In this document: positions 1 through 13,200 of the stretch, in pieces
Layout of the letters: every line of letters begins with the position of its first letter
How positions within the stretch are numbered: position 1 is the first letter of the stretch
Assembly (NCBI GenBank): GCA_025331565.1
Contig: JAFREQ010000130.1
Span: 1,927,001-1,991,000, forward strand
Source of the DNA: Holacanthus passer
Lineage: Eukaryota > Chordata > Actinopteri > Pomacanthidae
Direction: 5' to 3'
Length of the DNA: 64,000 nt
Notes under the pieces: generated by a model
The model's database searches: none
Told to the model about the DNA's origin: nothing
What the model saw: only the letters and a program-made list of their open reading frames with translations
Position numbers and translations under genes: made by a program

Positions 1-1268
1 GAAACTCTGAGATGGACGAGTACGAGACACTGACCGCCAAGTTTCACTTTGTGGACCTGGCTGGTTCTGAGAGGCTGAAGAGAACCGGAGCGACGGGCGA
101 TCGAGCCAAAGAGGGAATCTCTATCAACTGTGGACTGGTGAGCTTCTCGCTCATCTGCATCATTCCAGCAGGATTGTGAAGATGTAGAGAAACCAGAGCC
201 ACTAATATTATAGAGTGTTACTGCCATCTAGTGGCAGAATTTCATAAATGTCCATCCTGCGCTATACAACAGGAAACATAATGCATGATGCAAGAAGGAC
301 AAACACACCTAAACATTAATCACATTTAAATGAAAGCTACAGTGGAGGGCCTTTTTAAGATTTAACAAACCAGAGCCATTGAAAGGGCCTGTTTAGTTAA
401 CAATCCCAAAGAAGGAAATAGATATTGACCCTGTTTGTGTGATGAGCAACATGTTCATATATCGTACTTTTTGTGACCTGTTGAATTTCCAGTTTCATTC
501 TGTGCACTGAAATATTTTCTTCTCTTTGCTCCCCTCTCTGTCGCTGCAGCTCGCTCTGGGGAATGTAATCAGTGCTTTGGGTGACCGAGGCAAGCGAGCC
601 TCACACGTGCCTTACAGAGACTCCAAACTCACCCGACTCCTACAGGACTCGTTAGGAGGAAACAGGTTGGTGGACTGAACTGAATTCACCTTTTTTTCCT
701 CAAATGCCAACTATGTCGTTCTCCTGTTGTTAAAGAGTTTTTTTATGAACTAAACTTCTTTCTTTCGTCAAAGGAAAAAAGGAATTCAGTCCCGCAATTT
801 GATATTCATAATTTTTAAAGATTCACAGGGACAGAATAAAAGAATATAAAAGGAAAGTTTAAAAAACATGCAGTGTTTTATCATATGTAAAGATCCACTG
901 TCTGGAGTGAAACGCATATTTTTTTCTTGTTTGCTTTCACCCTGTTTGAATCAAATTTTTCAAATGCATCTTACATGAAACACCTAGTTATATCAAAATG
1001 TACATCAGCATCATGTCAGAATTGTGCAACTGAACCAAACATCAATAAATATCTGCCTCCTTCTGGTCTCAGCCAAACAGTGATGATTGCCTGCATCAGT
1101 CCATCTGACCGTGACTTCATGGAAACCCTGAACACGTTAAAGTACGCCAACCGAGCTCGGAACATCAAGAACAAGGTGATGGTGAACCAGGACAAGGCCA
1201 GCCAGCAGATCAGCGCTCTGAGGACGGAGATCGCTCGACTGCAGATGGAGCTGATGGAGTATAAGACG
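1..1268 (+). CDS. kif21a: kif21a exons: C-terminal half of the kinesin motor domain
   Basis: Three exons (1-137, 550-665, 1073-1268) encode the second half of the ATPase motor. The first complete codon starts at base 3. The switch II motif DLAGSE is at 54-71, followed by RLKRTGATGDRAKEGISIN. The second exon gives the microtubule-contact helix ending YRDSKLTRLLQDSLGGN. The third gives SPSDRDFMETLNTLKYANRAR, the usual end of a kinesin motor, then the neck and start of coiled coil (QISALRTEIARLQMELMEY). The Walker A and switch I motifs are upstream of the window. The donor at 138 and acceptor at 549 join Leu-Leu codons in phase 0, matching the family. Confidence 0.96.
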
Positions 1269-4200
1269 GTAAGGAGAGCAGAGGAATTCACAGACAGGAA
1301 ACAATCAAAATGAAATAAAAAAAGATTATTTATATTTTACATCCTCCTCCTCCCCCTGCAGGGTAAACGCATGGCAGGTGAGGACGGCGTGGAGAGCTTC
1401 AGCGACATGTTCCACGAGAACTCCATGCTGCAGACGGAGAACAGCAACCTGAGGGTGAGAGTGAAGGCCATGCAGGAGACCATCGATGCCCAGAGGGCGC
1501 GGCTCACCCAGCTGCTCAGCGACCAGGCCAACCAGGCCCTCACCAGGGCAGGTAGGCTTGATCCTGCACATGCAAAGTCTTTTGAGTATTGGCTGATAAG
1601 TTCCACAAGTTTGAGTCCATTTTCTCTTTCTCCTTCTCATCTAAAATTGTCCTGATTGTCTTCCAGGTGAAGGTGGAACTGAAGAAATTGGAAACATGAT
1701 TCAGAGTTACATCAAAGAGATTGAAGACCTCAGGTAAACAGCTCACCTCTCATGTTACTCTTAAGTATATGATGACTGTGTCAAGAATGTAAATAATTCT
1801 TAAACATTGAAACTCAAGATGCATCATACTTCAGTCTCTTGTTTAGAGTATTTTTGACTCTACAAGTCAGAAATATTTACCTCAAAGAGAGGAAGGTGCC
1901 AACATGGTGGGAGGCATAGAAACAATAGAGGCATTTTTGGAGTATGTGTGTGGGTTTCTCTTCTCTAATATTTGGTCCATGTGATAACACAAAATGCTAC
2001 AAACATGGTATATTTTCCAACACTGCCCTGAGTTATATGTGTGTTCTTCATGTTTGTGTCCCTGGATTTTCCCTCCAGAGCCAAACTCCTGGAGAGCGAG
2101 TCTGTCAATGAGCACCTGAGGAAGAATCTGTCCCGCGCCTCCAATCGTCAGTCCTTCTACGGAGGGCCCGGCTCCTTCTCCTCCACGACGCTGGCCCCCG
2201 AGAAGGAGACGTCTGACATCATCGAGCTCGCCAAGAAAGACCTGGAGAAACTGAAGAAACGAGAAAAAAAGAAAAAGAAAAGGTAATTAGCCCCTGTGTC
2301 GTTTGTTACTGATCAAAATGTGGCTGTTTTTGATTGGATGTGTTGTTGCAGGTGCATATATCTGAATACATTTCAAACTGGAATGGCATTTAATGCTTCA
2401 CCCAGAAGTCAGTTTGACTTGTTTTACATTTTAATACGAAATATGACATCAACAGTTTTCTTCATTGGAATATGCATATTTAAAGGTTTGTGGATCTTTA
2501 GTAATGACTTGTAATCCGAGACACCATGAAGCTCATAGACGCTTAAATAATTTATGTGCTGTTTTATTGACTTCAAATATAGACACGAAACTATTAATAA
2601 CATACAAATGTAATGTTTGTAATGTAGATTAATATTGTGACAGTATTCTAATGCTGATAAACAGAAGAATTCCACTGTAAGGAGTTAATTCCCAATGAGA
2701 AATCTGAGAGAGACTGATGAGAGGCTCCAGGTTGAAAACGCTCAGAGTCGTGCTTCGAGCACTTTGAGGGGGATTAAAAGGTGGGATTTTCAGTGCCGAG
2801 CTTCCTCTGACCATTCTTCCCTCCATTCTTCCTTCCTTCGTTCATCTCTTGCTTCCCTTCTCTCGTTTGACCCTTCACCCCTCCCTGAAGACTCCAGCAG
2901 CTGTTGGAGGAGAGAGAGAGGGAGGAAAGGGAGGAGGTGGTGGAAGAGGTTGAGGACGCCAGGTTTGTCAGAGCTTCCACCCTCCTGTTGCCATTCCCCT
3001 CCTTTGCTTCCCCCGAATTCAGCATTTTATTTTACTTTTTATTTATTTTGGCAGGTATTTCCCCACCTGGATTGAGACTCACTACCATAGAAGCACTTCC
3101 CTTCCATAAAACAGTTTTTTACTCTTTAATAAGCCCCTATCTCTCTTTAGATCTTCTCTGTGTGAAGCCCTTAGCTCATCCATTGACCCGTCACGCTACA
3201 TCCTCGCTTTCTCCCGCATCATTTTTATGAGTTCACAGACTTTGTAATGGGTATTAAAGACATCCTGGAAATATAAAGAGTCTATTATAAGAGATTTTCG
3301 ACACAAGGTCAAGGCTCAGGATGCTCTAGTTTGTGCTTTCATTAAAGCATTTTTCAGATTATTAGTGTTGAAGGTTTTACACTTCCTGCAGGCAGAATAT
3401 GTTTCTTTGTTCATTTATGACAAATTGTGTTAATCAGCCTCAAATGTATGAAAACAATGGATGAGAAATTCCTCTTTTTGCTTTCCTGTGTTAATCTTTC
3501 TTTTTCATTTTGATCGTTTTTTCCAGATGATTTTGTGCGAAACTCCACCTAAACACTGCTAACCCTCTGCGTTTGGATAAAATATTTATCCAACAGCTTA
3601 AATTAATTCATTTTTTTTGCTCTGCATATTCCTCCCATGTTTTTTTGCTTTTGCTGGTTTTGTCCAGACTCTGATGAATTGCCTCCCTCCTTTGTTAAAA
3701 CAATACACTGTCTTACCCACAAGCAAGCTCATGAAAACAGAGCAGCATCATCTCTGTTCAGTTTTATAGTTCATGATAAAGCCTCAGACTCTCTGTATGT
3801 TTTATGATGTTAAATGTTCATTTAAAGTGTCTACAAATATATCACAGTAAAGTAAGTAAGTTAGCAGTTTTATTGCTATGCGCGGTCCATCCAAGAGCTT
3901 GTTTGCCAAGAAGACAGTGTAATTCATGAGAACTGTGCATTATATAATTTACAAAACTATAAAGATAAAATAATGTCTTTACCCACAGATGTTTTGTTAG
4001 AAATATGCCTCTTGTTTACACGTGTGTTACAGTACCTGTGGAGGTGAAAACATTCATGGCTCAGTCACAGAGGATGAATGATGTCTTTGATTCTGAACCA
4101 TGTGTCAATGTTTCAGTGCCAACAAGGAGGAAGTTCCTGACAACGAACAAGAAAAGGGCACAGAGAAGGAAATGACGGAGCGAGTCAACGAGGAGGCAGA

Positions 4201-7200
4201 AATGGTGCGACCCCTGTTTCATCTTCACATTGAATCAATACAGTGCCTTCAGATATTAAATTACGAGTATAATCTTGTAGGAGGTCCAGGAAGCCAGCGA
4301 CCACGAGGAAGGAGAAGAGGAGGAGGAGGAGGAGGAAGAGGAGATGGATGTGGAGGAGAGCTCAGATGATTCTGACTCAGAGTCGGATGAGAAAGGTATG
4401 AAGGACAGCGTTCACCTTAAAGTGCTGCTGATTCAACACAAGAGGGAGCTGTTCATTCATTGACCAGTTTTACACAAACCAACCAGCATCACATGAACCA
4501 GTTTTGGGCAGTGGTGGAGAAAGTACTTAAGTAAAAGCACTAATACAGAAACACTTCAGGGAAGGAAAGCAACATGATAAAAATGCAGTGGCTAAAAGTA
4601 AAGCAATGAATTTTTAAAATGGCGGCGAGATGTTTACAGACTTAAATGAACTTGTTTCAAAAAGTACTGAGGTGCGCAACAAAGGGAGAGAAGGGAGAAA
4701 GAAATAGTCTTGAATCGTGAAGAATTGTTCAGTGTTATCTTGCAAGAAGGAGGCGCTTCATATGGTTTGCCTTTAACTTGCAGAAAACAACCATCAACTC
4801 CTGCTGATCAAATCACACTCATGAAAACTTAATCTGATCACGTGTGTCCAACAGAGAACTTCCAGGCCGACCTGGCCAACATCACCTGTGAGATCGCCAT
4901 CAAGCAGAAGCTGATCGACGAGCTGGAGAACAGCCAGCGGCGTCTGCACACGCTGAAACAGCAGTACGAGCAGAAGCTGATGATGCTGCAGTGCAAGATC
5001 AGGGACACTCAGCTGGAGCGGGACCGTGTCCTGCAGAACATGAGTAAGACCAGGACAGCAGAGGGGGGAGTCGTGGATGGCTCAGTGGGAAGAGCACTGT
5101 ACTAATACATTGTTCATCGTTTATGCATAAAACTATGGGTTTGGTTTTTAATGTCAGTGCCTTTTGATCTGTTTATTTCAGTCTTAAAGTTGGAGTATAT
5201 TTAAGTTCTTGCTTGTCCTACTTGAATTTGGAAGAATTTCTATCTTAGCCTTCACGTTTGATCTCAGTTATTGTTCTTTAGTAATGAAAAAACGCTCCAG
5301 ACTTCATGTACTTCAGAGAATCCTTTAAAGTCGGTGGTGAATGTTCTCCGGCAGCAGCCAGACGATGACAGTTACATTTCTGTTTATCAGCACTAATGGA
5401 TCAAAGCATTGTCTGATGCAGATTTTAAAAGCATGGAGGAGTTTTCAGCTCTTCTAATTTAAAAAAAAAAAAAAAAAAAAGCCGCAAAAGAGACTTTTTG
5501 ACCCAGACAGATCAAGGTTTTTGACTGAATAATCTGTTAGACAAGAAATGTTGATGTGGGTGTTACATATGAAACCCTTCTAATTAAAAGTGTTTGTGTT
5601 ATGTACCATTTAAAATTTTTTTATGGCATTATTGCTTTCTGTCTTTTTATGGATAGATCAGTTTTCTAGTGGACTAGTCGTTAGTTCAAGCTTCGTAGTC
5701 ACGGCCCCAACAACAAGGCCCCAAATGGACTTGACTCTTCTCATTGACTAACTGTCGGTCGACTATCAGCGCTACAGTTTTTCATGATTTTTGTGTGGCA
5801 TACTTTCAGATTCAGTTGAAAGCGGCACAGAGGACAAGGCTCGCAAGATCAAGGCTGAATATGAGAAGAAGCTGAGCGTTATGAACAAGGAGCTCCAGAA
5901 GCTCCACTCGGCTCAGAAGGAACACGCCCGCCTGCTGAAGAACCAATCACAGTACGAGAAACAGCTGAAGAAGCTTCAGATGGACGTGGCTGAAATGAAG
6001 AAGACGAAGGTATGATCGTTTACTGTAGTTATACTGTACTGTGATGCTTCTGGTGGAAGCGTGAGGTCTCTCTGACTGTTGTGCTGCTGTGTCTTCTTTT
6101 GATAGTAGTTTCTCCTGCGTTGCTCATTGTGTATTTTGTTTTCTACAGTTAAGTGTGTTTGGAAGGTTTTGCTGTGTTGTTGTGTGTCCCTCAACTGTCT
6201 TTCCTGTATATTTCCATCTGACTATCCTTACCTTATTTATCTTACCAGAAAAGATTCAAAAGTGAAAATGTATGTAATGTATGTAAAAATGTATGAAATG
6301 TGTGAAAGTGTAATTAGGCCAAACTTGTTGCAGACAGTCGTCAACAAGCAGCATTTCACTGAATGAAGAAAATGCGGGCGGATTCAAGAAATGCTCCATT
6401 AATCAAATAGATTTCACAGTTCTTCTGAGAACTTTCACAAGGACTTACCTATAATTGTGATTTGATTGTTCCAGGTCCGTCTCATGAAGCAGATGAAGGA
6501 GCAGCAGGAGAAGAACAGGATGAACGAGTCTCGCAGAAACCGAGAAATTGCTACTTTAAAGAAAGACCAGCGCAAGCAAGAGGTTAGTGTTCATCCCCAT
6601 CGTCTCTTGTTTCAGTTAATCAATCTGTACCTCTGAGTCTCAGTATCATCATTTCACTGTAACTGTGTTGCAGCACCAACTGAAGTTACTGGAGGCTCAG
6701 AAAAGGCAGCAGGAGCTTATTCTGAGGAGAAAGACAGAGGAGGTGAGCAGCAGCAGACAGTATAGATACAGTATATAGATACAGTATATAATGTATGCAG
6801 AAATACTTTACTCTTTGCCGTGTGTATCAGGTGACGGCTCTGAGGAGGCAAGCCAGGCCCACCTCCGGTAAGGTCATCAGGAAGGTCAATCTCCCAGAGC
6901 CGGTCCAGGACTCCCCCCACAGACCTCCATCTGGACGCTTGTACTCCTCCGGCAACGCTGCTCCCAACGGCACACGGTGAGTCTGTGTGTGTTCAGGTGT
7001 GTTCAGCGCACATCAGTGTTTCCACAGAGGCAAGTAAGCTCTTAAATCCCGAATCTCTCTTTGCACATTGCTGTTTAGCTACTGTTATGTTTGATTTTAG
7101 TCTATAATTCTGCATCAGGAATCGACGTGGCTCCTTGTTAACCAGCTCTGGAACATGTTTACGAGCTGTTTGCAGTGTTAAATCCTCAGTCACATTATTG

Positions 7201-10200
7201 ACTGATGCTGTGTGTGCAGGTCTTCCTACAGGCGCACAGTCGGTGTTTACTCCACCAGAGTCGCACGCAATAAATGGCAGTCTCTGGAGCGACGCATCTC
7301 CGACGTCATCATGCAGCGGATGACCATCTCCAACATGGAGGCCGACATGAACCGCCTCCTCAAGGTACAGCTACAGCAGTGTGTTAAAGATGGATGAAGA
7401 ATGTTATCAGCTTGAAACCTTAAACCAGCAGGAAACACCTATGAAGAAATGGTTCATACACCTGCCATCGATCCTGTTAAGTTCCCTGAAGCAAGGCATT
7501 TAACTGTCAACTAGGCTTGTGTGGTATGAGGGTATTTAAAAATCCTGAAGGTATGATCTTCAATACCAAAAACAGACACTCCTGTTTTATTAAACTGATA
7601 AGGAGATGCTGTATTGAGGCGATGTATTGTAGTGCACAGCATGGGCCACCAGAGGTCTCTGCTGGTGGAACAGCCAGCTGAGCTGAGAAAGATGGCGAAT
7701 GCAAGTGATGGTGATACTGTTATAGGACTAATAAAAAAAGAAAAATGCTTCGGTCCCTGTTTGGGAGGATTTTGGGTTTGGTCCCAATAATGACAGCGAG
7801 CCAGTCAAACCCAGCAAGACCTGTCCAAGTAGGCTAAAAATACCATTACACACTGTTTGCCCTGGTGAAATATCCGGAAGGTGAGAAGCTATGAATAAAC
7901 AGAAAGTGTCCAAGCCTGCTGTCAACCTGCTCAGGGGAAGCTGCTTGTTGGTGGAAACAGTGGAAAACATGTGCTTGGCCAGTCTGAGTTTGGATGAAAT
8001 GTGACTTTACTATATATGACATGAGAACAATAAAAGGACATTTAAAGTGTAAAACCTCATCCTGCACACGACCACAATAAACCTTTAAAATAGTAAACAC
8101 ATAAAAATGATTTTGGTCTGGCATTCAAAAGGCTTGAGTGTCAGCAGGTGTCTGTGAGGAGGCTGTTGACATGTTTTCATATATTTTCCAGCCCATAATG
8201 TTCAGCCAGAGAGAATGTGGGTTGTTTTGAGGTTTGTTTTGGGGTAATTGGTGTCAAATCCGGACCTTGGTGGAGGCTTTAATTATTGCTACATCATCTT
8301 CTTGTTGGATGATTCATTGTCATCAGTGGGCAACAAAATTAAAACCTGACATAACTCTGGAATCTGGGAGAATCTGTTACTTCCTGTTTTTCTCTTTACA
8401 ATAAACTAAAGACGGTTGCCATTTCCTCGTACACATTTATAATTAACTCCATGGACTGAAATCTGTCAACAGTTCTGTCAATTTACTTACAAGTCAGTGT
8501 GTTTGTGACTCAGCAACGAGAGGAGCTGACCAAGCGTAAAGAGAAGGTCATCAGGAAGAGGGACCGGCTGGTCCGGGAGGGGCCAGAGGCAGAGAAGGCG
8601 GTGCTTCCCCTTAACGAGGAAGTGGACGCGTTGACGGCCAACATTGACTACATCAACGACAGCATCGCAGACTGTCAGGCCAACATCATGCAGATGGAGG
8701 AAACCAAGGTGAGACGGGCTGAAAGTTAGATATTAAAAACATGTTTGACAGTTTATTCAGTTGTGCTGGCTGGTTAGATTAATGGAATCAGTAAACAAGC
8801 TTTTGTCTCCAGGAGGAAGGCGACACAGTGGACGTCTCAGCTGTGGTTGGTTCCTGCACCCTGACAGAAGCTCGTTTTCTGTTGGATCACTTCATGTCAA
8901 TGGCCATCAACAAGGTACCAGCCCTGATGGCAGTGTTGATTGGGAATAATTAAAATATCACCTGTCTGTGCTTATTGCTGCTTTACAACATGAAACATGA
9001 ATTAGAAGGTCAAGGAATAACTCTATACACCCTGTCTAATGTCTGTTTGACCTCCTCAGGGTCTCCAGGCAGCGCAGAGGGAGTCTCAGGTGAAGGTGAT
9101 GGAGGGCAGGCTGAAGCAGACGGAGATCACCAGCGCCACACAGAACCAGCTGCTCTTTCACATGCTGAAGGAGAAGGCCGAGTTCAACCCGGAGCTGGAC
9201 GCGCTGCTGGGGAACGCCCTGCAAGGTAACAGCGGAGTTTGTTGAGGTGGAAGTGGAAATGAGGACCCAAAACACCGACCAGACCCCTGGTTTAACCCAG
9301 CCCACCTCCTGGAAGTGTCATTAATGTCAAGTAAAACAGGGATTCAGATTATAATTTAGGATGATGATGGTGATGATAATCGGGTCTAAACTTGTATCTC
9401 CACTCGTCTGTTAGAAAAGCATTCAGCCTTTCAGGAAGTGGAGTGGGTTGCTGGTCAGTTGCATGATTGGGCCTATTGACATGCTCTTGCCTGTTGCCTT
9501 CTGCTAAATAGAAGCTGGTCTAATTATTGTACAACTGATGCCTAATTCCACTGTTAAAGTCTGGTACAAAGATCATATCACTAAAATGCAAATTCCAAAA
9601 ACTGCATTTTATATGTTATAGACTTGATTTTACAGTTACAACAAAACCTCTACAACTTTTTTGAAGTAAATGTATTTTTGCCAGCCTCTGTTCAGCAGGA
9701 TGCTCTGTTTACAGTAGCTGCACTTAATTTTCTTTTGTTTGGTTTCTTAGAATTTCGGGGGACTGTGTTTTTGATTTGTGCATTGCCTTTTTTCTGTTCC
9801 CCCACGTTTTCTTTTTTTGTTTTATGTTTTTACAGAGCTAGGTAACATCCCGGCCGGTAAGTGAAACCATACTAGACTCTTCTCTGTGTTATGAATGCAT
9901 GGTTCCTTCCCTTTGCACTTTGAAAACTAATAACGAAACATAACATGAACAGGTGCATGAGGTGTAATGCAACCAGGCTTCCCTCCATCTGTCTGCTGAC
10001 CTCTCCCTTCCCTTCCCCTCGTCTGGATACACTCTTCCTCCTCCTCCTCCTAGCTCACCATGTGCTACAGCCTCCATGCTTTAGCACCCTGCTAACCCCA
10101 GACCCTTCCACAGGAACCATACAACATGGATGTTTTAGCTCTGTCGGACCCTGTAGGTCAGCTGACCCCATCGGGAGCAACGGACTAATGATCCCTCACA

Positions 10201-13200
10201 CTCTCCTCCGCCCTGTTGTCTCATATCGGGTCTCTTACCTTTGCCCCAACACGCCCACACGTCTTTCTATATAACCCTCCCACCTGACCGCTCTCTGACC
10301 TCTCACCTTTCTCGATCCATCTGATCCCATTGAGCTCGGTGAGGACCGAGTTTCTGTTTGTCGACAAAACAGCATGGCGCTGCGCTGACATCGCCCCCAT
10401 CTGCTTCACTCGTTCATCTTTTCTACATCCAGTTTGCACAGCTGTTTAAAAAAAAGTCAAGAAACTTTCTTCACCCTTTAGTGAAAGTAAGCAGAAGGAT
10501 CAATAGTTTAGTCTTAGGCAGGGTGAACTTGTTAAGAAGTAATATAGAAAGTCAGAAGCCGTCATCTCAGTCTTATCAACCAAGACAGTTTTCTCTCAAC
10601 TCTGATAATATTCTTGATCTTATTCGACAGAGAACGGAGACGATAGCAGCAGTGATGAGTCTGCACAGAGCCCGTCTGCTGAGGGAAAGTAAGTTTGTGT
10701 TGTATCATGTTTTTTTATGTTTTTATGTCATGTTGTGGAATATGTTGTTCTACTTATGCTGTGTTATGTGCTCTAATGTGTTTATGTTATGTTTATGTTA
10801 CATGCACTGTGTGTTTTTAGTGTGTTTTTACAAAAGGCCAAATGTTCATGCTGAGAATATAAGAATATTTGTTCACATATGAAACTCATGTATTTCCTCC
10901 AGCACCTTGGCATCAGATCTCATGAAACTCTGTGGAGAGACCAAAACAAGAAATAAGGTATTACAATGTGTTCATGCCTCATTCTCTGCATATGTGTACT
11001 AGTATTTCCTTCCTGTCTAAATTTTCCCTCCTCTGTGCTGGACAGGCTCGTAGGAGGACGACCACTCAGATGGAGTTACTGTACGCAAACAGTGACTCCG
11101 CCCCCGACGCGCCCACTGCAGACTTCTCCAGTCCGATGCTGCCGTTAGCGGAGACACCAGATGGGGGAGGAGACGTGGACTCGTCAGGCTCATCAGTCAG
11201 GGACTTCACAGCTCTCTCCCCCGGCTTTTCCTCTAAAATGGGCAGCATGTAAGTCCAGGCCCGGCACTCTTTTACTAACACAATAATTCCTTCTTCCTTC
11301 CTTCCTGCATGTTTGATGTTGCTGCTACTTCCTCTGCTGTATTTAATTTTGTTTCACATTATTCATGAGCATCCGCACATCAAATGGCCATAACTGATGA
11401 GTCCTTTGAGATAAAAGCATGTAGAGAGAAGCCAATATTAACATTTGTATGGCTTATTTATTAGTGTCCCCTGAAAACAGCGGCTTTCTAATTCCTCATT
11501 ACAGCCTAGTTACACACCGAAGGCAAAAATACTAACCAGACCGCTTTAACTGGCCTTGCTTCAAACCAACTGTAAGTGCACGTATGTGAAAAAAGAGCCT
11601 TGGCTGACAATGATCCATCAGCAAATCAAGAAATAGATTTATATTTTAGTGTAACACAAACCTACACATTAGTTAAACATGAGCTTGGCGAAGAACCACC
11701 ACTGTTTTGGGCCTTTAAACATCAGGTAACTGTGTTTCTGTGTGTACTGCGTGCTCATCCCTTCATTGATGCCGTTGTTTTCTCTTATTGTCACATCCTT
11801 CTCTTGTTTTATGATCATTCTTTGTGTTGTTTGTGGATAACTGTATGAAACTGAACAATCAGTTCTGGCTCCAGAGCTTCGTCAGGGGTGGAAAAGCGAG
11901 CTCCGGAGCCTTCCCCGCTCTCTCGCAGGAAGACCTATGACAAGGCACAAGCAGCGGCCGACAGGGCAAAGGTCAAGGAGATTAAACAGTAAGAGCTTGT
12001 TGCCGACATTGTGGCTGCGAAGCCGGAAAAAAGCGAAATAACTTCACTTCAGCTCTACTAATACTCCTCCTCTCGGTTTCCTGCTTTGGAGAAGCATGTG
12101 GCCTCAATTGAAATCAAAGCTTCTCTGCACCTGGTGTGATAACCTTTGACCTGCCAAGTTCTATACTGAATTTAAAGTCATATTGTTCCCTCCTAACTTG
12201 GATATTATGTCTCTTTATTGAGCCATAATGAGGATGTTTTCTTTTAATTAATTAATTGTGACTCAAATTCAGTGTTCAACTTGCTAATCAATCCCTCTGC
12301 TGCTGATCTACTTCTGATTCTTACTGAGGAAATCACTGTCCTCTCTTTTTCTTTGTCTTATCAGTAAATTCTTCTGACTGAGACTGAACTTATATTTCAA
12401 AAGCCTTTCATTTTGAGGCTTTTCTTGGCACGACCTCTCCACTGTCTGCCAACTTGAAACTGTTATCTTACATTTACTCAACGCGCATGGTCAGTGTGTG
12501 AGTGCATGGGGTCGATACATGAGGACTGAATATGGCTGCATTCACGTCATGTGGCAAAACCAACAGATACCAGTTTCTTAATTGATGTTAATGTCAGATT
12601 TCCAGGTCTGACTTGATCTATTGATTTGCATGTGACGAACAACAAAATAAGCCATTTTCTATTACATGTACATCATACATCTATTACCTTTATTGGTAGC
12701 AGACATTCGCGACAGACAGGACTCATGAGGAAAGAGAAGGAAATAACAGCTGAATCAGAGACGATTACATACTGTGTGTTTTGGCTGCCAGGACGCCCCT
12801 TAAAATCATCCTTTAGGCTACAACATAGCATTTACCACCACCCTGCAGCTAGATGTGACATTTTAAGTAGCCGCTTCATTTTTCATCCATCCAACAATTC
12901 TGCTGAGTTCACATTAGAGTCTCACACTAGCTTGGCTTTAGTTTGAAAATCTGTCCAGACTCTTTTCTTGTTACAGCAAAAGGCCTCCGACACAACATTG
13001 AAGACATTAAAGGATGAAGGGTTTGAGGATAGAGGGTGTAAAGCCAGGCCAGGTTGTAAAGCCACACACTGATGAACCTCACAATCTCCATTGAGTAAGA
13101 AACCTCAGTAACGTCTTCTTCATGGCTTCAGCTGAGTCTGAACACGTGAGCACTTTCCTGTCAAGCTGTCCTGACAGTTGCTCCCATATGACGTGAATGC

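Noticed and set aside
2904..3230. Reading the kif21a cassette exon in the alternative frame of a 108-codon ORF that continues to 3230
   Set aside because: Only the first part is exon-like. The GT donor at 2963 ends coding similarity, and the continuation is pyrimidine-rich intron.
5075..5110. Possible tRNA gene
   Set aside because: Only a box A-like head is present, with no anticodon arm or box B. Kept as a SINE fragment.
10358..10882. 174-codon + frame, the longest in the window
   Set aside because: It is intron sequence running out of frame across kif21a exon 10631-10688. Its Cys/Phe/Met-rich end comes from a TATGTT-rich intron tract.
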